A DNA stretch of 64,000 bases. It comes from Tachypleus tridentatus (lineage: Eukaryota > Arthropoda > Merostomata > Xiphosura > Limulidae). This document shows, one piece after another, positions 21,996-35,800 of this stretch. The stretch is taken from assembly GCF_004210375.1 (NCBI RefSeq), contig NC_134837.1, forward strand, positions 15,693,798 through 15,757,797. The letters run 5' to 3'. Every line of letters starts with the position of its first letter. Within the stretch, counting starts at the first letter, position 1. Under the pieces are notes generated by a model. It did not search any database, had not been told where the DNA came from, and saw only the letters and a program-made list of their open reading frames with translations. A program made the translations under genes and the position numbers.

Positions 21996-22620
21996 TTAAA
22001 ATGATTTCATGGAATTAAAGGATAAGCATATTTCATTAAAAACAAAAAGGTCATAAATCTGTCAAATGTTATTTAGGTTTTTACTTTTCCAAAGGGTGTG
22101 TCTGAAAGGGCAACTTTGAATGAAAAATGGTCTTTAATTGTCCTTATGCTATCTTGTTTTGTTCAATGTGTAAATGAAAGAGAAATACTTACGTCATAGA
22201 TGCAATAGGTAAAAGCACAGTCGCAGTGTTTGAAGGAAAGTGAGTAGTCGGTGAAATATTATTCAATTTTGATGCAATAACTGAAGTTCGTGCATTCTTA
22301 AGGGGTGTTCTAATTTGCAGTGACATATTTACTTCTCGTGTTTTGTGACAGAATGTGAGTTGTCACATATCATCTGTGACTCCCACGAATATGGGTGTTC
22401 GGCTCGTTTTAATTCGTTACTTTAAGAATTCCTTTAAGATAGTTTTTCCATAACTTAAAGACTGACATTAATATCCACTTATTGGCTACGTTCTTGCTGA
22501 ACAAGTTATTTCGTCTTCTTTAAAGTATGGTACGAAAGAAACGAGGAAACAAATGACATGAAGTTTCATTAAAACTGATGTAACATTGATCTGACACACG
22601 TAGCCTAAAGCTACGTCAGG
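21996..22620. other. interval with a doubtful minus-strand exon candidate
   Basis: On the minus strand, 22,362-22,193 is open for 56 codons with a Ser/Thr/Asn-rich translation (contains NNISPTTHFPSNTATVLLP). It ends exactly at a consensus donor, GAC|GTAAGT (intron would start at 22,192). A stop at 22,365-22,363 bounds it upstream, and I see no strong acceptor there. I treat it as unproven. Confidence 0.2.
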
Positions 22621-22906
22621 TGTTTGTTTGTTTATTTGTTTTGAATTTCGTGCAAAGGTACACGAGGGCTATCTGCGCTAGCCGTCCCTAATTTAGAAGT
22701 GCAACTCTAGAGAGGGAAGGCAACTAGTCCTCACCACCCACCGCCAACTTTTGGGCTACTTTTTTTACCAACGAATAGTAGGATTGACAATCACATTATA
22801 ACGCCCTCACTGCTGAAAGGGCGAGCATGTTTGGTGTGACGACGATTCGAACCCACGACCCTCAGATTACGAGTCGAGTGCCTTAACCACCTGGCCATGC
22901 CGGGCC
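22621..22906 (-). mobile_element. SINE family A, full length
   Basis: Nearly consensus reverse copy from TGTTTGTTTGTTTATTTG to CCATGCCGGGCC, with clear B-box complement (GATTCGAACCC). Confidence 0.95.
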
Positions 22907-23229
22907 TATGTTAGTTGGGTATAAAATAAGTGCAACGCCTCTTCAAGTTCTTTTCAATAGAGTTGGTGTCGTTCGGATGAACTAGTTTAAGGACAAGCAC
23001 TTTATTTCACTTAAATGTATCTTACACTACCTAATATACTGTACTGCTTGTTGCACGATGTTATACATTGTAAATAATACACGAGAATGTGTTAATTGAC
23101 ATGATATAAGCACTTCTGGCCGTCTTTAAAATAACTGTAGAGTATGGTTTTGGTCAAAATTATAATAATAAAGGAAAATCGTTGTCAGGGTGTTTCTGTT
23201 GCTAGCCAATATTTACCTACGTGAGACAT
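22907..23229. other. interval, nothing recognised
   Basis: No supported feature. Confidence 0.35.
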
Positions 23230-23840
23230 GTAACGTTTTAGAAAAATCATTAAACTAACACCAACTGAAACCGAATTTATTTTATAATAACACTCATCTT
23301 AGTAGTTTGTATAAACCTATTATATCGTATGATAGCATCCATACAATTAAATTATTGAAACGAGGTGTATGTTATGATACAACACATAAAAGTAGTTTGC
23401 TAAAACCAAGTTATCCTTTAATAACCCTTGCAAATAATTTGTCAAAATCAAGTTATCCTTTAATAACCCTTGCAAATAATTTGTGGAAACCTTGTATTTC
23501 TGTTAATAACACCTATAGAAAGGTTTGTGGAAACCTTGTGTTTCTGATAATAACACCTATAGAATAGTTTGATTAAACCTAGTGTAATTTAAAATATCAC
23601 CAATCTTGGTACGTTAATGGAATCTTGGGTATCTTATAACAACACCCATTATAGTAGTTAGTTTAAGTCTGGTCATACCATATAAATAATTTGCTAAAAC
23701 CTTTGCATAGTATTCACTTTCTTCACGAGTAATTTTTAAAAAATATCTATCGTATAGCACAATAGCATCCACAAAAGTGGCTTATAAATCCTATTGTATC
23801 TTATAATAACGATCACGCATATTGTTATCTGAACTCTGAA
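23230..23840. repeat. degenerate ~43-bp tandem repeat
   Basis: The best units, at 23,395-23,580, alternate two sub-types: AAGTTATCCTTTAATAACCC then TTGCAAATAATTTG, and ACCTTGT(A/G)TTTCTG then ATAACACCTATAGAA. Each is locally duplicated. Weaker units (TAAACCTATT..., ATAACACCCATT...) extend about 150-260 bp to each side. Confidence 0.65.
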
Positions 23841-24239
23841 AATGAAAACGAGTTCTTATTTCGTCTTTATCCATAATAACATTTTTTTTCTACGCTTATT
23901 TTTAGGCATTCTCACTTAATGAACAAAGATGTTGGACGTAAGTGTTTATGTAGTGAAATTCCGTTTTTGTTTATTAACCAATATCATTATTTTGTCATAG
24001 GTAGCATGAATAATATATTCTTAAGTGGTTATTTTAATGGTTGCATGTTATTCTCTGTTTTCATCTAATCGTAGCACTACCAATGTACTGACACTCACAA
24101 GAATATCCACGTGTTTTATTGGGAAACTGTGATTTTTTAGCGATACTACACAGGGTTTGTTTTAATTATAAGTAGTTTCCAATATGGTACATTGTATTTG
24201 TAAGATTGTTGTCTACACTAGATATTTTGTTTGTCATTA
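23841..24239. other. interval, nothing recognised
   Basis: No supported feature. Confidence 0.35.
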
Positions 24240-24434
24240 ATATATATTGTCTAGAAGATGATAAAGTTTCGGAGTAAACTTACACAAGCATTCTCTTACG
24301 TTATAAAAAGTATTTATTACACACCTTATTTACAACGTCAATCAATAAATACTTACCACACATTTCCCAAGAGGCATTTACTCACAACATCTTTCGGTAA
24401 AAATTTATTTCATAATACTTTAAATGACATTTAT
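24240..24434. repeat. outermost decayed left edge of the 29-bp satellite
   Basis: Scattered remnants of the satellite unit are visible (ACATTTCCCAAGAGGCATTTACTC, GACATTTATTCTACAAAACC) without a regular period. This is the transition from unique DNA to the array. Confidence 0.5.
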
Positions 24435-24653
24435 TCTACAAAACCTTCCAAGCAATAGTTACTTTGTGAATAGTAATAAACATTTGCTCCAAACTTTCCG
24501 AAAAATCATTGATTCCACAACATCTTATTAAAAAACTTTCCACTAAATCTTCCAAGAGATATTTATCCTATAATGACTCTAAAAATAGTCTCATTTCATA
24601 ACATCTCCAACGCCATTAATTTCTCCAAAGCTTTCAAGCATGCGTTTGCTCCA
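24435..24653. repeat. satellite linker, copy 1 (native left edge)
   Basis: 219 bp starting TCTACAAAACCTTCCAAGC and ending GCATGCGTTTGCTCCA. It contains pieces related to the 29-bp unit (CTTCCAAGAGATATTTATCC), so it is itself decayed satellite. Three further near-identical copies lie inside the array. Because this copy adjoins the unique flank through more decayed units, it is probably the ancestral one. Confidence 0.9.
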
Positions 24654-25490
24654 CCACATCTTCCAAACAGAGATTTATTTCCACACGTCTTCCAAAGAGA
24701 CATTTATTTCCACATGTCTTCTAAACAGACATTTATTTCCACACGTCTTCCAAACAAACATTTATTTCCACACGTCTTCCAAACAGACATTCATTTCCAC
24801 GCGTCTTCCAAACAGACATTTATTTCCACACGTCTTCCAAACAGACATTTATTTCCACGCGTCTTCCAAACAGACATTTATTTCCACACGTCTTCCAAAC
24901 AGACATTCATTTCCACGCGTCTTCCAAAGAGACATTTATTTCCACATGTCTTCCAAAGAGACATTTATTTCCACACGTCTTCCAAAGAGACATTTATTTC
25001 CACACGTCTTCCAAACAGACATTTATTTCCACACGTCTTCCAAACAAACATTTATTTCCACACGTCTTCCAAACAGACATTCATTTCCACGCGTCTTCCA
25101 AACAGACATTAATTTCCACGCGTCTTCCAAAGAGACATTTATTTCCGCATGTCTTCCAAACAGACATTTATTTCCACGCGTCTTCCAAACAGACATTCAT
25201 TTCCACGCGTCTTCCAAACAGACATTCATTTCCACGCGTCTTCCAAACAGACATTTATTTCCACATGTCTTCCAAAGAGACATTTATTTCCACACGTCTT
25301 CCAAAGAGACATTTATTTCCACACGTATTCCAAAAAGACATTCATTTCCACGCGTCTTCCAAAGAGACATTTATTTCCACACGTCTTCCAAACAGACATT
25401 CATTTCCACGCGTCTTCCAAAGAGACATTTATTTCCACACGTCTTCCAAACAGACATTCATTTCCACGCGTCTTCCAAACAGACATTTAT
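24654..25490 (+). repeat. 29-bp satellite, block 1 (about 29 units)
   Basis: The unit begins ACATTTATTTCC, continues with a CACACGTC/CACGCGTC core and ends TTCCAAACAG or TTCCAAAGAG. Units here are a mixture of variants, including many ATTCATTT forms. The plus strand lacks all three stop words, so several long open frames overlap; none is credible as a gene. Confidence 0.97.
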
Positions 25491-25710
25491 TCTACAAAAC
25501 CTTCCAAGCAATAGTTACTTTGTGAATAGTAATAAACATTTGCTCCAAACTTTCCGAAAAAATCATTGATTCCACAACATCTTATTAAAAAACTTTCCAC
25601 TAAATCTTCCAAGAGATATTTATCCTATAATGACTCTAAAAATAGTCTCATTTCATAACATCTCCAACGCCATTAATTTCTCCAAAGCTTTCAAGCATGC
25701 GTTTGCTCCA
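25491..25710. repeat. satellite linker, copy 2
   Basis: 220 bp, nearly identical to copy 1. It has one extra A in the CCGAAAAAATC run. Confidence 0.96.
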
Positions 25711-28700
25711 CCACATCTTCCAAACAGAGATTTATTTCCACACGTCTTCCAAACAAACATTTATTTCCACACGTCTTCCAAACAGACATTCATTTCCACG
25801 CGTCTTCCAAAGAGACATTTATTTCCACACGTCTTCCAAACAGACATTTATTTCCACGCGTCTTCCAAACAGACATTTATTTCCACATGTCTTCCAAAGA
25901 GACATTTATTTCCAGACGTCTTCCAAAGAGACATTTATTTCCACACGTCTTCCAAACAGACATTTATTTCCACACGTCTTCCAAAGAGACATTCATTTCC
26001 ACGCGTCTTCCAAAGAGACATTTATTTCCGCATGTCTTCCAAACAGACATTTATTTCCACGCGTCTTCCAAACAGACATTCATTTCCACGCGTCTTCCAA
26101 ACAGACATTTATTTCCACGCGTCTTCCAAACAGACATTTATTTCCACGCGTCTTCCAAAGAGACATTTATTTCCACACGTCTTCCAAACAGACATTCATT
26201 TCCACGCGTCTTCCAAACAAACATTTATTTCCACATGTCTTCCAAAGAGACATTTATTTCCAGACGTCTTCCAAAGAGACATTTATTTCCACACGTCTTC
26301 CAAACAGACATTTATTTCCACACGTCTTCCAAAGAGACATTCATTTCCACGCGTCTTCCAAAGAGACATTTATTTCCGCATGTCTTCCAAACAGACATTT
26401 ATTTCCACGCGTCTTCCAAACAGACATTTATTTCCACGCGTCTTCCAAACAGACATTTATTTCCACGCGTCTTCCAAACAGACATTTATTTCCACGCGTC
26501 TTCCAAAGAGACATTTATTTCCACACGTCTTCCAAACAGACATTTATTTCCACATGTCTTCCAAAGAGACATTTATTTCCACGCGTCTTCCAAACAGACA
26601 TTTATTTCCACGCGTCTTCCAAACAGACATTTATTTCCACATGTCTTCCAAAGAGACATTTATTTCCACACGTCTTCCAAAGAGACATTTATTTCCACGC
26701 GTCTTCCAAAGAGACATTTATTTCCACACGTCTTCCAAAGAGACATTTATTTCCACGCATCTTCCAAAGAGACATTTATTTCCACGCGTCTTCCAAAGAG
26801 ACATTTATTTCCACACGTCTTCCAAAGAGACATTTATTTCCACGCGTCTTCCAAACAGACATTTATTTCCACGCGTCTTCCAAACAGACATTTATTTCCA
26901 CGCGTCTTCCAAACAGACATTTATTTCCACACGTCTTCCAAACAGACATTTATTTCCACACGTCTTCCAAAGAGACATTTATTTCCACACGTCTTCCAAA
27001 CAGACATTTATTTCCACGCGTCTTCCAAACAGACATTTATTTCCACACGTCTTCCAAAGAGACATTTATTTCCACACGTCTTCCAAAGAGACATTTATTT
27101 CCACACGTCTTCCAAACAGACATTTATTTCCACGCGTCTTCCAAACAGACATTTATTTCCACACGTCTTCCAAACAGACATTTATTTCCACATGTCTTCC
27201 AAAGAGACATTTATTTCCACACGTCTTCCAAAGAGACATTTATTTCCACGCGTCTTCCAAACAGACATTTATTTCCACACGTCTTCCAAAGAGACATTTA
27301 TTTCCACACGTCTTCCAAACAGACATTTATTTCCACACGTCTTCCAAAGAGACATTTATTTCCACACGTCTTCCAAACAGACATTTATTTCCACACGTCT
27401 TCCAAACAGACATTTATTTCCACACGTCTTCCAAAGAGACATTTATTTCCACACGTCTTCCAAAGAGACATTTATTTCCACACGTCTTCCAAAGAGACAT
27501 TTATTTCCACACGTCTTCCAAAGAGACATTTATTTCCACACGTCTTCCAAACAGACATTTATTTCCACACGTCTTCCAAACAGACATTTATTTCCACGCG
27601 TCTTCCAAAGAGACATTTATTTCCACGCGTCTTCCAAACAGACATTTATTTCCACGCGTCTTCCAAACAGACATTTATTTCCACACGTCTTCCAAACAGA
27701 CATTTATTTCCACACGTCTTCCAAACAGACATTTATTTCCACACGTCTTCCAAACAGACATTTATTTCCACACGTCTTCCAAACAGACATTTATTTCCAC
27801 ACGTCTTCCAAACAGACATTTATTTCCACACGTCTTCCAAAGAGACATTTATTTCCACACGTCTTCCAAAGAGACATTTATTTCCACACGTCTTCCAAAC
27901 AGACATTTATTTCCACACGTCTTCCAAAGAGACATTTATTTCCACACGTCTTCCAAACAGACATTTATTTCCACATGTCTTCCAAACAGACATTTATTTC
28001 CACACGTCTTCCAAACAGACATTTATTTCCACACGTCTTCCAAACAGACATTTATTTCCACGCGTCTTCCAAACAGACATTTATTTCCACACGTCTTCCA
28101 AACAGACATTTATTTCCACACGTCTTCCAAACGGACATTTATTTCCACACGTCTTCCAAAGAGACATTTATTTCCACACGTCTTCCAAACAGACATTTAT
28201 TTCCACGCGTCTTCCAAACAGACATTTATTTCCACACGTCTTCCAAAGAGACATTTATTTCCACACGTCTTCCAAACAGACATTTATTTCCACACGTCTT
28301 CCAAAGAGACATTTATTTCCACACGTCTTCCAAACAGACATTTATTTCCACACGTCTTCCAAACAGACATTTATTTCCACATGTCTTCCAAAGAGACATT
28401 TATTTCCACGCGTCTTCCAAACAGACATTTATTTCCACACGTCTTCCAAACGGACATTTATTTCCACGCGTCTTCCAAACAGACATTTATTTCCACACGT
28501 CTTCCAAACAGACATTTATTTCCCAGACACGTCTTCCAAACAGACATTTATTTCCACACGTCTTCCAAAGAGACATTTATTTCCACACGTCTTCCAAACA
28601 GACATTTATTTCCACGCGTCTTCCAAACAGACATTTATTTCCACACGTCTTCCAAACAGACATTTATTTCCACACGTCTTCCAAACAGACATTTATTTCC

Positions 28701-29618
28701 ACACGTCTTCCAAACAGACATTTATTTCCACACGTCTTCCAAACAGACATTTATTTCCACACGTCTTCCAAACAGACATTTATTTCCACACGTCTTCCAA
28801 ACAGACATTTATTTCCACACGTCTTCCAAACAGACATTTATTTCCACACGTCTTCCAAACAGACATTTATTTCCACACGTCTTCCAAACAGACATTTATT
28901 TCCACATCCAAACAGACATTATTTCCACACGTCTTCCAAACAGACATTTATTTCCACACGTCTTCCAAACAGACATTTATTTCCACACGTCTTCCAAACA
29001 GACATTTATTTCCACACGTCTTCCAAACAGACATTTATTTCCACACGTCTTCCAAACAGACATTTATTTCCACACGTCTTCCAAACAGACATTTATTTCC
29101 ACACGTCTTCCAAACAGACATTTATTTCCACACGTCTTCCAAACAGACATTTATTTCCACACGTCTTCCAAACAGACATTTATTTCCACACGTCTTCCAA
29201 ACAGACATTTATTTCCACACGTCTTCCAAACAGACATTTATTTCCACACGTCTTCCAAAGAGACATTTATTTCCACGCGTCTTCCAAAGAGACATTTATT
29301 TCCACACGTCTTCCAAAGAGACATTTATTTCCACACGTCTTCCAAAGAGACATTTATTTCCACACGTCTTCCAAAGAGACATTTATTTCCACACGTCTTC
29401 CAAACAGACATTTATTTCCACACGTCTTCCAAACAGACATTTATTTCCACACGTCTTCCAAACAGACATTTATTTCCACACGTCTTCCAAACAGACATTT
29501 ATTTCCACACGTCTTCCAAACAGACATTTATTTCCACACGTCTTCCAAACAGACATCTATTTCCACACGTCTTCCAAACAGACATTTATTTCCACACGTC
29601 TTCCAAACAGACATTTAT
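25711..29618 (+). repeat. 29-bp satellite, block 2 (about 135 units)
   Basis: The block runs from a mixed-variant left half through a long tract of near-perfect consensus units (about 28,620-29,240). It ends with a short run of AAAGAG units and then AAACAG units before the next linker. Two indels are visible: an insertion near 28,523 (TTTCCCAGACACG) and a truncated unit near 28,905 (CCACATCCAAACAGACATTA). Continuous plus-strand open frames of over 1,200 codons in all three frames are a consequence of the stop-free unit. Confidence 0.98.
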
Positions 29619-29836
29619 TCTACAAAACCTTCCAAGCAATAGTTACTTTGTGAATAGTAATAAACATTTGCTCCAAACTTTCCGAAAAATCATTGATTCC
29701 ACAACATCTTATTAAAAAACTTTCCACTAAATCTTCCAAGAGATATTTATCCTATAATGACTAAAAAATAGTCTCATTTCATAACATCTCCAACGCCATT
29801 AATTTCTCCAAAGCTTTCAAGCATGCGTTTGCTCCA
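29619..29836. repeat. satellite linker, copy 3
   Basis: 218 bp. It differs from the other copies by a small deletion in ATGACTCTAAAAATAG (here ATGACTAAAAAATAG, 29,757-29,771). This closes one frame that stays open in the other copies. Confidence 0.96.
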
Positions 29837-32800
29837 CCACATCTTCCAAACAGAGATTTATTTCCACACGTCTTCCAAACAGACATTTATTTCCACACGT
29901 CTTCCAAACAGACATTTATTTCCACGCGTCTTCCAAAGAGACATTTATTTCCACACGTCTTCCAAACAGACATTTATTTCCACACGTCTTCCAAACAGAC
30001 ATTTATTTCCACATGTCTTCCAAAGAGACATTTATTTCCAGACGTCTTCCAAAGAGACATTTATTTCCACACGTCTTCCAAACAGACATTTATTTCCACA
30101 CGTCTTCCAAAGAGACATTCATTTCCACGCGTCTTCCAAAGAGACATTTATTTCCGCATGTCTTCCAAACAGACATTTATTTCCACACGTCTTCCAAACA
30201 GACATTCATTTCCACGCGTCTTCCAAACAGACATTTATTTCCACGCGTCTTCCAAACAGACATTTATTTCCACGCGTCTTCCAAAGAGACATTTATTTCC
30301 ACACGTCTTCCAAACAGACATTTATTTCCACGCGTCTTCCAAACAGACATTTATTTCCACATGTCTTCCAAAGAGACATTTATTTCCAGACGTCTTCCAA
30401 AGAGACATTTATTTCCACACGTCTTCCAAACAGACATTTATTTCCACACGTCTTCCAAAGAGACATTCATTTCCACGCGTCTTCCAAACAGACATTTATT
30501 TCCACACGTCTTCCAAACAGACATTTATTTCCAGACGTCTTCCAAACAGACATTTATTTCCACACGTCTTCCAAACAGACATTTATTTCCACACGTCTTC
30601 CAAACAGACATTTATTTCCACACGTCTTCCAAACAGACATTTATTTCCACACGTCTTCCAAACAGACATTTATTTCCACACGTCTTCCAAAGAGACATTT
30701 ATTTCCACACGTCTTCCAAAGAGACATTTATTTCCACACGTCTTCCAAACAGACATTTATTTCCACACGTCTTCCAAAGAGACATTTATTTCCACACGTC
30801 TTCCAAACAGACATTTATTTCCACATGTCTTCCAAACAGACATTTATTTCCACACGTCTTCCAAACAGACATTTATTTCCACACGTCTTCCAAACGGACA
30901 TTCATTTCCACGCGTCTTCCAAACAGACATTTATTTCCACACGTCTTCCAAACAGACATTTATTTCCACACGTCTTCCAAACGGACATTCATTTCCACGC
31001 GTCTTCCAAAGAGACATTTATTTCCACGCGTCTTCCAAACAGACATTTATTTCCACGCGTCTTCCAAACAGACATTTATTTCCACGCGTCTTCCAAACAG
31101 ACATTTATTTCCACGCGTCTTCCAAAGAGACATTTATTTCCACACGTCTTCCAAACAGACATTTATTTCCACATGTCTTCCAAAGAGACATTTATTTCCA
31201 CGCGTCTTCCAAACAGACATTTATTTCCACGCGTCTTCCAAACAGACATTTATTTCCACATGTCTTCCAAAGAGACATTTATTTCCACACGTCTTCCAAA
31301 GAGACATTTATTTCCACGCGTCTTCCAAAGAGACATTTATTTCCACACGTCTTCCAAAGAGACATTTATTTCCACGCATCTTCCAAAGAGACATTTATTT
31401 CCACGCGTCTTCCAAAGAGACATTTATTTCCACACGTCTTCCAAAGAGACATTTATTTCCACGCGTCTTCCAAACAGACATTCATTTCCACGCGTCTTCC
31501 AAACAGACATTTATTTCCACGCGTCTTCCAAACAGACATTTATTTCCACACGTCTTCCAAACGGACATTCATTTCCACGCGTCTTCCAAACAGACATTTA
31601 TTTCCACACGTCTTCCAAAGAGACATTTATTTCCACACGTCTTCCAAACGGACATTCATTTCCACGCGTCTTCCAAACAGACATTTATTTCCACGCGTCT
31701 TCCAAACAGACATTTATTTCCACATGTCTTCCAAAGAGACATTTATTTCCACACGTCTTCCAAAGAGACATCTATTTCCACGCGTCTTCCAAACGGACAT
31801 TCATTTCCACGCGTCTTCCAAACAGACATTTATTTCCACGCGTCTTCCAAACAGACATTTATTTCCACACGTCTTCCAAAGAGACATTTATTTCCACACG
31901 TCTTCCAAACAGACATTTATTTCCAGACGTCTTCCAAAGAGACATTTATTTCCACACGTCTTCCAAACAGACATTTATTTCCACACGTCTTCCAAACAGA
32001 CATTTATTTCCACACGTCTTCCAAAGAGACATTTATTTCCACACGTCTTCCAAAGAGACATTTATTTCCACACGTCTTCCAAAGAGACATTTATTTCCAC
32101 ACGTCTTCCAAAGAGACATTTATTTCCACACGTCTTCCAAACAGACATTTATTTCCACACGTCTTCCAAACAGACATTTATTTCCACGCGTCTTCCAAAG
32201 AGACATTTATTTCCACGCGTCTTCCAAACAGACATTTATTTCCACGCGTCTTCCAAACAGACATTTATTTCCACACGTCTTCCAAACAGACATTTATTTC
32301 CACACGTCTTCCAAACAGACATTTATTTCCACACGTCTTCCAAACAGACATTTATTTCCACACGTCTTCCAAACAGACATTTATTTCCACACGTCTTCCA
32401 AACAGACATTTATTTCCACACGTCTTCCAAAGAGACATTTATTTCCACACGTCTTCCAAAGAGACATTTATTTCCACACGTCTTCCAAACAGACATTTAT
32501 TTCCACACGTCTTCCAAAGAGACATTTATTTCCACACGTCTTCCAAACAGACATTTATTTCCACATGTCTTCCAAACAGACATTTATTTCCACACGTCTT
32601 CCAAACAGACATTTATTTCCACACGTCTTCCAAACGGACATTTATTTCCACGCGTCTTCCAAACAGACATTTATTTCCACACGTCTTCCAAACAGACATT
32701 TATTTCCACACGTCTTCCAAACGGACATTCATTTCCACGCGTCTTCCAAAGAGACATTTATTTCCACGCGTCTTCCAAACAGACATTCATTTCCACGCGT

Positions 32801-35800
32801 CTTCCAAACAGACATTTATTTCCACACGTCTTCCAAAGAGACATTTATTTCCACACGTCTTCCAAACAGACATTTATTTCCACACGTCTTCCAAAGAGAC
32901 ATTTATTTCCACACGTCTTCCAAACAGACATTTATTTCCACGCGTCTTCCAAACAGACATTTATTTCCACATGTCTTCCAAAGAGACATCTATTTCCACG
33001 CGTCTTCCAAACAGACATTTATTTCCACACGTCTTCCAAACGGACATTCATTTCCACGCGTCTTCCAAACAGACATTTATTTCCACACGTCTTCCAAACA
33101 GACATTTATTTCCACACGTCTTCCAAACGGACATTCATTTCCACGCGTCTTCCAAACAGACATTTATTTCCACACGTCTTCCAAACAGACATTTATTTCC
33201 ACACGTCTTCCAAAGAGACATTTATTTCCACACGTCTTCCAAACAGACATTTATTTCCAGACGTCTTCCAAAGAGACATTTATTTCCACACGTCTTCCAA
33301 AGAGACATTTATTTCCACACGTCTTCCAAACAGACATTTATTTCCACACGTCTTCCAAACAGACATTTATTTCCACACGTCTTCCAAAGAGACATTTATT
33401 TCCACACGTCTTCCAAACAGACATTTATTTCCAGACGTCTTCCAAAGAGACATTTATTTCCACACGTCTTCCAAACAGACATTTATTTCCACACGTCTTC
33501 CAAACAGACATTTATTTCCACACGTCTTCCAAAGAGACATCTATTTCCACGCGTCTTCCAAACAGACATTTATTTCCACGCGTCTTCCAAACAGACATTT
33601 ATTTCCACACGTCTTCCAAACAGACATTTATTTCCACACGTCTTCCAAACAGACATTTATTTCCACACGTCTTCCAAACAGACATTTATTTCCACACGTC
33701 TTCCAAACAGACATTTATTTCCACACGTCTTCCAAACAGACATTTATTTCCACACGTCTTCCAAACAGACATTTATTTCCACACGTCTTCCAAACAGACA
33801 TTTATTTCCACACGTCTTCCAAACAGACATCTATTTCCACACGTCTTCCAAACAGACATTTATTTCCACACGTCTTCCAAACAGACATTTATTTCCACAC
33901 GTCTTCCAAACAGACATTTATTTCCACACGTCTTCCAAACAGACATTTATTTACGTCTTCCAGACATTTATTTCCACACGTCTTCCAAACAGACATTTAT
34001 TTCCACACGTCTTCCAAACAGACATTTATTTCCACACGTCTTCCAAACAGACATTTATTTCCACACGTCTTCCAAACAGACATTTATTTCCACACGTCTT
34101 CCAAACAGACATTTATTTCCACACGTCTTCCAAACAGACATTTATTTCCACACGTCTTCCAAACAGACATCTATTTCCACACGTCTTCCAAACAGACATC
34201 TATTTCCACACGTCTTCCAAACAGACATCTATTTCCACACGTCTTCCAAAGAGACATTTATTTCCACGCATCTTCCAAAGAGACATTTATTTCCACACGT
34301 CTTCCAAAGAGACATTTATTTCCACACGTCTTCCAAAGAGACATTTATTTCCACACGTCTTCCAAAGAGACATTTATTTCCACACGTCTTCCAAACAGAC
34401 ATTTATTTCCACACGTCTTCCAAACAGACATCTATTTCCACACGTCTTCCAAACAGACATCTATTTCCACACGTCTTCCAAACAGACATTTATTTCCACA
34501 TGTCTTCCAAAGAGACATTTATTTCCACACGTCTTCCAAAGAGACATTTATTTCCACGCATCTTCCAAAGAGACATTTATTTCCACGCGTCTTCCAAAGA
34601 GACATTTATTTCCACACGTCTTCCAAAGAGACATTTATTTCCACGCGTCTTCCAAACAGACATTCATTTCCACGCGTCTTCCAAACAGACATTTATTTCC
34701 ACGCGTCTTCCAAACAGACATTTATTTCCACGCGTCTTCCAAACAGACATTTATTTCCACACGTCTTCCAAAGAGACATTTATTTCCGCATGTCTTCCAA
34801 ACAGACATTTATTTCCACGCGTCTTCCAAACAGACATTCATTTCCACGCGTCTTCCAAACAGACATTTATTTCCACGCGTCTTCCAAACAGACATTTATT
34901 TCCACGCGTCTTCCAAAGAGACATTTATTTCCACACGTCTTCCAAACAGACATTTATTTCCACATGTCTTCCAAAGAGACATTTATTTCCACGCGTCTTC
35001 CAAACAGACATTTATTTCCACGCGTCTTCCAAACAGACATTTATTTCCACATGTCTTCCAAAGAGACATTTATTTCCACACGTCTTCCAAAGAGACATTT
35101 ATTTCCACGCGTCTTCCAAAGAGACATTTATTTCCACACGTCTTCCAAAGAGACATTTATTTCCACGCATCTTCCAAAGAGACATTTATTTCCACGCGTC
35201 TTCCAAAGAGACATTTATTTCCACACATCTTCCAAAGAGACATTTATTTCCACGCGTCTTCCAAACAGACATTCATTTCCACGCGTCTTCCAAACAGACA
35301 TTTATTTCCACGCGTCTTCCAAACAGACATTTATTTCCACGCGTCTTCCAAACAGACATTTATTTCCACACGTCTTCCAAAGAGACATTTATTTCCACAC
35401 GTCTTCCAAACGGACATTCATTTCCACGCGTCTTCCAAACAGACATTTATTTCCACACGTCTTCCAAAGAGACATTTATTTCCACACGTCTTCCAAAGAG
35501 ACATTTATTTCCACACGTCTTCCAAACAGACATTTATTTCCACGCGTCTTCCAAACAGACATTTATTTCCACGCGTCTTCCAAACAGACATTTATTTCCA
35601 CATGTCTTCCAAAGAGACATTTATTTCCACACGTCTTCCAAAGAGACATCTATTTCCACGCGTCTTCCAAACGGACATTCATTTCCACGCGTCTTCCAAA
35701 CAGACATTTATTTCCACGCGTCTTCCAAACAGACATTTATTTCCACACGTCTTCCAAAGAGACATTTATTTCCACACGTCTTCCAAACAGACATTTATTT

